Source: Sipunculus nudus (lineage: Eukaryota > Annelida > Sipuncula > Golfingiida > Sipunculidae). From it: a stretch of DNA of 64,000 bases. Position numbers and translations under genes: made by a program. Location of the stretch: the NCBI GenBank assembly GCA_026874595.1, contig CM049319.1, positions 61,324,917-61,388,916 on the forward strand, in the 5' to 3' direction. Below the pieces are notes generated by a model. The model searched no databases. It worked only from the letters and a program-made list of their open reading frames with translations, and had not been told where the DNA came from. Shown here one piece after another: positions 56,801 to 64,000 of the stretch (its first letter is position 1; every line of letters starts with the position of its first letter).

Positions 56801-59800
56801 CAGGCATGTACTTCAATTTAAGATGCTTTTTGTCTGATAGAGGAGGATTTTAAATTGTTTTAGATATTTTCATTAAAAAATTGCATTTAAAACATATCTG
56901 ACAAAAGGTTTCCCTGATTTGATTAAAAAGTTAAATAACAGTCTCATAATGCCTGGGATATCTCTTGCTACTGTGGGATAATTTCATTTGCATTTAAACC
57001 AAAATCAGCTTAATAATTCAATTACCAGACCATGAAAGTGTTGAGAATAATTTGACAGTTTACATAAATAAAATAGATTAGTAAGTACTTACCTATAATA
57101 AAAACAATACTTTATGCATACTTTTGTAGCCATTTCACACGTAAGTATTACTGTACAGATTTTGTTGTCATTGTTTTGTTCTGATTTTCATTCTTCCACT
57201 TGAGATAATGTGAAGTTATTTTGTTGCATGAACAATTCTACAAGGTGAGTGGTAACTGTATTAAATATCGTTTCCATTAAGTTTATTGTTGCAGGCATAA
57301 TCAAATAAAACTGACCTGTCAAAAAAATTCAAGTTCATTAACATATTTACTCTACTGGAAGATATTGTGCCTGAGCCTAAATTGTCAACTCTCAGCTTAT
57401 TTTTCAAGTGATAATAAATATTACAGCATTAATGTTTCTTACATTAAAATGTCTGTTTCTAAAACTTTCAGGAACATATGTGTCATTTGCCATAGTTTGA
57501 TTTAAAATAATGTTTCATACATTAATGTGCCTGGTCAGTACTCGATGCTTAAAATTTGTTCTTTCAATCATGTCTTTATTATCATCAAAAGATAACATTT
57601 TGTTTACACCCTACTGCACAGTACTTCATGGTCTCTTCATTTAGTATATTTTATTATCACAATCTGTAGGCTGATTCAGAGTATACATAAGAGTGTCACT
57701 TCTGCATACACAGTGTCAAGCTGAGAATCAAGACGGATGCCAAACAGTTCACAGTGCAAGAGGATGGTATGGAATTGGGTGACACTGGCACAGCTGAGCA
57801 GAGCAATAGTCAAGTGGCTGAGGGTCTTGACCAGGAGGAAGAACATTTTGTGCAGAACACAAGGGTAAAGGACCATTGTTTATTTTTGTTTGAGAATATT
57901 TAAATTATTATTGATAGCAAGTTAACATACAGCATTCAAAATATTATAATTAGCTTATTGATGAATAGCAATTATCTGTTAATCTTGAAGTCATACCAAA
58001 TTTCTGCATACCGGCAGTATTTTTAACACCATTTATCTTTTACACAAAAATATTATTTTCAGATTACAATGTATAGATAATGAGACAAGTTGTTGTTTTA
58101 TATAATGGGCTGCCATACTACAAATTTTGTATGTTAAAATATATGTTCATGTATCAGTCCAACACTGATAAGTGCTGTGGGTATATGTTCATAGATACAT
58201 CATTTTCTTTAAGGAAATTGTACCACAACAAAATGAATTCTGCCTTGAAGAAGCAATCATGCCTGAGGATTACCAAGTTAGCTCTGGAGGTGGGGAGCAA
58301 AGGGTGCCTGAGCCTGTGCAGTGTGAAGTTACCCCACAGGAAACCCCAAACAGGCCAGGTGTGTTAAATTAACATGTCTAATTCACATGACTGATATTCT
58401 ACATCAACATTTATTGCATAGTGTGAAAAAATACCTGATAGAAAAGATTCAGAATTATCAGCATGATATGACCATAATCTTTTATTCAATACAGAAGAAA
58501 TTCAATATATTTGAACTTCATGAAACTGTTTTTAAGTGAAATTCTTCAGTCATACAAAGTGATTATCATGATTATCCAAAGCACAACATCTTAAGTCAAA
58601 GACCACTCAATCAATTCAGGTTGATGTTTTATAATGATATCTAAAGGTAGATTTTAAATATTCCTTGGTTTATTTCTTCAAAGCTGTTAATATAATAAAT
58701 GTATTGGGTAGCGGTAAAGAGCCTAAATGACAAGTTATCACAATAAAGTTTTTCAAACAAATGTAATTTATGTGTTCCCTCGGAAAGTAAATTTCACCTT
58801 TCTTACAGGAGAAACTGCTATTCAGCTGACCAATTCTCAGCTGTCAGTTACAAGTCAGGAGGACTTTGGTGTGAAATGCCCATGTGGTTGCAATGAAGTG
58901 AGTACATTTTACAAATCTAATTTTGCACTCTTGTGACTAAGCACCTATACAGCATATATCAAGGGATATATGCAAGATACGGGGAAAATAAGGAATAACT
59001 GAGCTAGATTTTACCAAAAATAACTTTTCAACACTACAGCCATGCACACTTTACCATAACCTATCCCACTGGGCAAGCAAGGGTTAATGTAAGATTTATT
59101 TAATGAATAAACCAAAAATAATGTGATAATTGTTTGATTTAATTAAACACTCAGTCTGATTAACAGAGTGCAATTATAATAATGACTAAAGTTTATAGTA
59201 AACATACTTCTGTTTACAGGATGATGGTCTGATGATATTATGTGCAAAGTGTCACTTCTGGCAGCATGGTATCTGTTTTAAAATACTGGAGGAAACTGAA
59301 GCTCCAGATTTTCATTATTGTGACCTTTGTGGAGATGTGAGTTGTTTCTTTGTGAAGTAAACATTTTGAAATGTAGTCTAAATCTAAGATATTATTCTAG
59401 GTCTTTCTATGGGCCTCCCCTCAGAAATTGAGAGTTTTCTACATTAAATTCCCCTTTCATCACCTAAATCCCCCTCACCTATTAAACAGTACAATATAAT
59501 CCTTCCCCTTATAGGAAAAAGGCCTGTAGTCTTTAAAAAGAGTAATACTGTATGCATACTCTGTTGCTGATGAGCAGATATATTTTAACAATGAAGTATT
59601 CATCTTCAAAATAAGGAAAGCACAAGTTTTGGCTAGCCATTTTGTCCCTTCCAGATGACACATTAGAGCTTAAAAATGCTGCGATACATCAGTACCAAAG
59701 TAAAACAATGGAAGTAAACATCTGAGACAATTTATTATGGAACATAATTGATAATTTTTGTGTATTCAGAACTATCACAAATTAATTTTAGGATCATATT

Positions 59801-62800
59801 ATATAGTGCTGTGTTGTGAAAACCAACTTTTTGAAACAATTTGTCACCTTTCAGCCTGATAGTGATTCAAATCATCCTACTGATCCATCTTTGCATGGTA
59901 TGGAAGAAGTCCCAAAACAGGTATTTATTATTCCTCTTTTTAAATTGATCATTAATTTTGTTTCCAGATTTAAATATTTTACATTATCATCTCCTAGTTG
60001 CAATTCAGTAAAACAAATATTTTTTTGGTATTAAGTGTAAGTGAAATAATTTATTTTTTCAACTATATGACCATGATTTATTCTGGTACATAGGTAAATA
60101 TTTTTTCTATAGTATTGAAAGGGTATGATTTTTTGCATGAATGTATAGTAATGTTTAGGACCTATCTATTGAACTTTTAGGTCAGATTAATCAAATGTAA
60201 CCATAGCATCAATGAAAATGAGGTTTTACAGCTGTCACATTGACTTGATATCACAATATAACTTGACTGTACATAAGATGACTTTTTTAAGCTCATCATG
60301 TACGTATAAAGTAAAACAAAGGTTTGGTCTCTGGGTATTTTTTTTCATTAATCAGTCTGCGAGTGCATTTTTTACTTTTTTAATATAAAATTTTGGGTTT
60401 ATATATGGTCAAGGAATTACATGGTAAGAACAATATTGTATCCCTTAAGAGCTATAATCAGATCATAAAAAGATGGTATTTTTTTTCATAATTTTATTGT
60501 AATAAAATTTTATGACTTGATAAACATTTTCTTAAAGAAACCAGTTTTTGTGCTTATGTTTAACATTTAGTCAAGCATTAATTCATGATTTCATCACTGT
60601 GCAGGCCATGTGTTTGTGGAGGCGTTCACTGTTGGCATGCACTGAGTCAAACCGCGTGAATGCCCCTAACCTTGCAAGAAGACTCGGGGTAGAGATGACT
60701 GTAGCCCAGGGTCTTATGAACAGGCTGACAACAGAGGGATATCTTAAAGAGGCAGCTAAAGGGAAAAGGTAAAACTGTAAATATGACTCCCTCAGGAAAC
60801 CCCACTTCCCACCAAATATGTAAACACTCTTACCAGAACCTATATACTCTGCATACTGTTATATTTATATATACCCAGGTGTTGACTTATACTTACTGTA
60901 TCTTACTATATCAGCATTCATTTGTATTCATTTGAACATTGAACATAAAAATCAATCAAGTATAACTGAAAATTTATTCAACAGATAAACATCACTGTTG
61001 AAAACTTAATGAATTAAGGTATTCTCAGCCACTATTATATTCACAGGTGGGGTTATTCAAAAAGAAATTGTGTAATTAGTAGTAAAACTTTTAATTATTT
61101 GTAATTAATTATATTTTGTAATATTTTCATAATTCTAGGTTTGGTAAAATTGTGAACAAAACCAAGGTGAAAAATGAAGGCTTCAAGAAATACTTCAAAA
61201 AAGAAAATCGATTACTGGAGAATATGGAGGAAGAGATTAAGCCAGCAGCAACACCACAGCAGTCGAGCATTGAAGAAGTGAGTTCAGGAAACATAAACAT
61301 ACTAACATTGATAGACTAAGATGGATAATAAAGATTCTAAGATTTGTAAACATGCTGTGATTCCTAAATCTTATATATTTAATAAGCATATTTGTCACAC
61401 CCTGAAGAAATGGAAGACCCAGTTCTCATAACTGGTAAACCAGACTGGCTGAAACTCTTATATACACTCGAAAAGATGTAAAAGACATGAGTAAACAAAC
61501 AGGTGCACCGGCTTTGATGTCTACACTAAACATGGTTGCTATAGTAACCATATAGACATGAATCATTCATCAGAATTAAACTTCACTGAAATGAACATCA
61601 AATGAGGCACCTGTGTTCACTAACCTAATTTCTCATGCTAACATCTAAACAAGACACTCCATATTAACGTACATTAATTATAAAAACAATCATCTGATTA
61701 TACTCCATACTTTAACAAGTCACAGTCCTCAAGTATGGTGACAACATTTCCATGGAAAATCTCCATGTTTTCGTTTGTGGTAGGACTATACATTGTAGTT
61801 CACACTATTAATTAGCTGGGGATAAGAACAGCAAATGATTAGACTACATTCTTAGTTATCATCTTTGATTGATCTTTTGAACTTCTGAGTCTTTTCATAC
61901 CAGACTAAGAAGAATGAGATGAACATACCCTTTTGCTATTTATTGCAGTGACTCTTCATTGCCAGTCTCAAAAAGTGATAGTAATTCATTCCCAGAAAAT
62001 CCTGATATTTCATGGTATTTGACAACTATACAAGAGACTGAAATCAAAATTTGAAGAAAATGCCTTTGATAGAACTCTTCATAAATCATAAATAAGTAAA
62101 ACAGTATATGTTGTGGCAGCTTTTTACAATATAAAATATCCTGTAATTTCCTGGATGATCAGTATTTTTTAAATTTTTTATATATGACCACACAGCAGGT
62201 GAATGGCCTGGCAGACATGGCAGAAGAAATTAACATCAGTGGTAGGAGGAGGAAAGGAAGGAAACCATCATCAAAAGCTAAGGCTAATGAGGTAGAATCA
62301 AATATACATGTATTTCTTAATTACACTTCTGTGAAAATTTATAGTACAGCATGCCATTTGGAATATTATTCCAAATGAGCCATGCTAAAAACAGTTTGAC
62401 CATATTGAATTTTAGTTTATGCAGACATTTTAAAAGGTGTTATTGTCATAATATTAATGCATTTGCGTGTCTTCAGTTTGATTGTTTAGCTCATTTTAAT
62501 GCCTAACTAGATTTATGTTTCTTCACACCTAGCTGTGTCAGATAACAGAGTTGTTTCAGTAACTTACATTCACTTGTCCTTCAAAATATCATGATGGCAG
62601 CACTTACAGGGGCAGATCCAGAATTTAGGAAAAATTGGGGGGGGGGGGGGCAGGCACAACTTAGCAGGACTAATGATAAAGCCTAAAAAAAGGGCTAAAG
62701 GTCTGGAAAAGGGGGGGGGGGGGGCAAGCCGCTAAAATTGATCTGGAACCCTTAAAAAAGAGCCATTCTGGACCCCCCTACCCACTCCTTGATCAGCTTC

Positions 62801-63440
62801 TGGCTTATTTTCAGAGGAAATGTCACATTAAACAAGCAACTGAAATTACCTGCTTATTGAATCTAAAATAATCAAAATCCCACATGGTTGTAAAATGAAT
62901 AAGTTTACACTTTTTGCCCCTTGTATATCACCCTGTTAGGTTATTTTCACAGACTCTCATCCCTCGACCATATTTAAGCCATGTCTATGGGCAGTTATAG
63001 ATATCACCATTCTGCTACCCCAGCCTCCCTTACTCATGTGTAGCCTCCAGTGAATTAACCCTGCAGGTAGCAAGTGTTCAAAAAGAGAGTCTACAACCAG
63101 CTATTTAAATTGTACACTGCTGCTAAAAGAATGTTATGCTGCTATTAACCAATTTTTCCCTTTTCATTTATATTTGTGGTTAAACTCTTTTTTGAGTACA
63201 AATTGAAATCAAATTCATCTATAATCTATCCGTAGCAATATAATCTGCTCTAAGCTCACTTTGCTAATCCTAAAGTTGCAGGAATACTTCACTCATTCCT
63301 TATTTGTTATTAAGTTATAATAATAAAAAGCCTCATTTCCTAAGGCAAAGACAGACCCCAGACCAAGCCCAAACCAGAACTCTGTACAAACTGTGCCAGT
63401 GAGCAAGGGCAAGAAAAGAGCTCGACCAAACTCCAGCCAA
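50889..63440 (+). CDS. HORMAD1: HORMA-domain meiotic axis protein with PHD and winged helix
   Basis: Coding exons: 50889-50933, 52197-52341, 52998-53098, 53494-53514, 54788-54814, 55180-55244, 55729-55880, 56508-56611, 57130-57140, 57714-57864, 58214-58358, 58809-58897, 59220-59336, 59855-59920, 60605-60768, 61139-61277, 62196-62291, 63345-63440. They sum to 1,734 nt (578 codons) with every frame and GT-AG junction consistent. The HORMA domain is about residues 16-240 and shares long stretches with human HORMAD1 (KRLLAV, KILR, VTPPDYQPPGFK, VSTPFH equivalents). A PHD finger (346-389), winged helix (about 414-500) and basic tail (RRRKGRKP at 531-538, KKRARP at 569-574) follow. Meiotic HORMADs coat unsynapsed chromosome axes and control double-strand-break formation and homologue choice. 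No stop is seen, so the last exon is probably beyond the window. The symbol marks the family; one-to-one orthology with vertebrate HORMAD1 versus HORMAD2 is not established. Confidence 0.93.
51370..51570 (+). mobile_element. GGGGCGGATCC-family repeat in HORMAD intron
   Basis: AGGGGAGGATCCAAG at the left and TGGATCCACTTCTGG at the right, with a long G tract (51522-51536) between. Related to the copy at 50354-50500 and partly duplicated inside. Confidence 0.65.
53944..54646 (-). mobile_element. Family B Helentron-like element in HORMAD intron
   Basis: In minus orientation it runs from AACAAGTGGTCCATGGGCC (54646) with GCTCAGCCGAC (54621-54611) to GTCAGCTGAGC (53960-53950) and AAAAA. The phrases CCTCTGTTACCCATA (inverse of the array phrase) and GTCTGTCAGTCC match family B units. 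It has about one and a half array units, so this is a short, compact member with both ends. Confidence 0.75.
55009..55041 (+). other. HORMAD1: Possible alternative 33-nt HORMAD exon
   Basis: Flanked by CCTTCAG and GTAAAG, 33 nt with no stop and phase 0, encoding [11 protein letters not shown] between the DPEHSD and TVIESY exons. Vertebrate HORMADs have no such insertion here, so inclusion is doubtful and the base gene model omits it. Confidence 0.3.
55900..55970 (+). mobile_element. GGATCC-type repeat fragment with C tract
   Basis: GTAGATCTGGGGGAGGGGTCC then CCCCCCCCC (55935-55953). A short, one-ended relative of the 50354 element, just after the exon ending 55880. Confidence 0.5.
57130..57140 (+). 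other. HORMAD1: 11-nt HORMAD microexon
   Basis: CCATTTCACAC lies between TTTTGTAG and GTAAGTATT. Including it joins ...GDVAT to PFHT then VKLRIKTD in frame, matching human VSTPFHIFKVKV. Skipping it would shift the frame, because 11 is not a multiple of 3. This is strong evidence that it is a true exon. Confidence 0.9.
58809..59336 (+). other. HORMAD1: HORMAD PHD finger exons
   Basis: Exons 58809-58897 and 59220-59336 encode a C4HC3 zinc finger. Ligands are C346, C348, C360, C363, H368, C371, C386 and C389, and the Trp before the His (W366) is typical of PHD fingers. The region reads VKCPCGCNE then [22 protein letters not shown] fingers usually bind histone H3 tails. Yeast Hop1 and relatives have one at the equivalent place; mammalian HORMAD1/2 do not. 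Confidence 0.9.
60605..61277 (+). other. HORMAD1: HORMAD winged-helix exons
   Basis: Exons 60605-60768 and 61139-61277 encode [20 protein letters not shown], then [19 protein letters not shown] and a basic stretch with [16 protein letters not shown]. Two short helices, a turn and a following strand with GYL match a winged helix-turn-helix. In fungal Hop1 a PHD plus variant winged helix forms the chromatin-binding region. The fold assignment here is from pattern only. Confidence 0.7.
62196..62291 (+). other. HORMAD1: HORMAD basic-tail exon with NAGNAG acceptor
   Basis: The acceptor is CACAGCAG, so splicing can start at 62196 (adding Gln) or 62199. Either keeps frame. The exon carries GRRRKGRKP, a basic patch reminiscent of an AT-hook or nuclear localisation signal. 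Donor GTAGAA is weak but keeps frame to the next exon. Confidence 0.75.
62605..62815 (+). mobile_element. GGGGCGGATCC-family repeat in HORMAD intron
   Basis: AGGGGCAGATCCAGAATTTAGG at the left, two long G tracts (62636-62650, 62711-62724), then CCCCCCTACCC and TTGATCAGCTTCTGG at the right. Confidence 0.65.
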
Positions 63441-64000
63441 GTAAGCTTATTCTATTATAACCACAGGCCTTAATTACTTAATTTTTTTTTTTTTGGGGGG
63501 GGGGGGGGGTGAAGGAGGTTGGCCATTTTATAAATGTAATATTTATGGTAGCTTTTATCACACCTTTGTCAATTTGTACTACATTGTATAATTTATGCCA
63601 TGTAAGAATATTAAGAGTTTTTTTGTCCATTTTTCAGCGTTGTGTGATTTTTTCATATATATATTTTTTTACACTGATGCTGATTGAAATTTCACATGAA
63701 AATATTACTGATATGATTATTTTGTAAATTTTGCTTCTCATTTCATTTATTTAATTGAAATAATAAATGCATATATACAGGGATTTCAATAGGAAGAAAA
63801 TCTTAGATGCTCAGTCCAAAATTTGGACTGGTCAAATGAGATTTTTGGAGCATTCCAACGGGAGATTGTCTGTTTCAAATTTTGAAGGATTATGTAGAAA
63901 AGTATTAATTTTTTTATTATTTTACATCATTTTATATAATTATATTGCTAGACACATCTAAGGGTCATTTGTCACAGTTATAACACAAGGACTAGTTTTC
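63441..64000 (+). other. Sequence beyond last seen HORMAD exon
   Basis: A long T/G homopolymer lies at 63481-63509. CAGGGATTTCAATAGGAAG at about 63779 resembles the left end of a hAT-type element. If its AG served as an acceptor, the frame would stop after three codons, so it could also be the terminal exon of HORMAD. The right edge of the window prevents a decision. Confidence 0.35.

Larger units (their letters stand above)
50886..57864 (+). other. HORMAD1: HORMAD: exons coding the HORMA domain
   Basis: The first coding exon starts after TTACAG; ATG at 50889 gives [12 protein letters not shown], close to human MATAQLQRTP. The domain contains [66 protein letters not shown] and [12 protein letters not shown], which cover the conserved HORMA core. 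Several exons are tiny (21, 27 and 11 nt). The domain ends in [12 protein letters not shown] before an acidic linker. A HORMA domain normally closes a C-terminal safety belt around a peptide motif in a partner or in its own tail. Confidence 0.93.

Overview
The window looks like AT-rich invertebrate nuclear DNA, probably from a mollusc or another lophotrochozoan. The grounds are long repeat-filled introns with GT/AG splice sites, abundant microsatellites, protein sequences related to but distinct from vertebrate orthologues, and repeat termini that resemble those I remember from bivalve genomes. The phylum is inferred. I see no bacterial operon, rRNA gene, CRISPR array or intact viral gene.

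Layout. Bases 1-41,000 contain no gene I can support. They are mostly mobile-element sequence. Three repeat families (called A, B and C here) make up about half of this part. Each has a short 5' terminus, a hairpin palindrome, a 10-13 bp motif just inside the 5' end, an internal tandem array, and the exact inverted copy of that motif at the 3' end. These are hallmarks of non-autonomous Helentron (Helitron2-like) elements. Family A lies at 5988-9010, 12226-15792, 26370-28690 and 29921-32495. Family B lies at 1-595, 2807-5420, 9011-11265, 15793-16060, 33732-37394 and, inside an intron, 53944-54646. Family C lies at 37640-40228. Arrays in A and B, plus smaller relatives, repeatedly carry the 12-bp palindrome GGTGGCGCCACC. 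The C array has an exact 289-bp period with direct-repeat TGACCT motifs. Other items are a 115-bp degenerate array at 16,985-17,830, a hAT-like MITE at 16,708-16,969 and several simple repeats.

Bases 41,311-63,440 hold two genes, head to head. On the minus strand is a complete ropporin-1-like gene (ROPN1L; 4 coding exons, 221 aa, with an upstream exon whose reading frame is continuous with it). On the plus strand is a HORMA-domain meiotic chromosome-axis gene (HORMAD/Hop1 type; 18 coding exons seen, at least 578 aa, probably running off the right edge). All exon junctions keep frame. The HORMAD protein carries a PHD finger and a winged-helix region after the HORMA domain, the layout of fungal Hop1 and not of mammalian HORMAD1/2. 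It also uses an 11-nt microexon.

The two genes are separated by only about 0.4 kb between their first recognisable exons, and both are expected to act in the male germ line (meiotic axis; sperm flagellum). A shared, bidirectional germline promoter is therefore plausible. A CTCF-like site lies at the start of the HORMAD side. The upstream intron of ROPN1L contains a 654-bp inverted-repeat transposon with a 9-bp target duplication.
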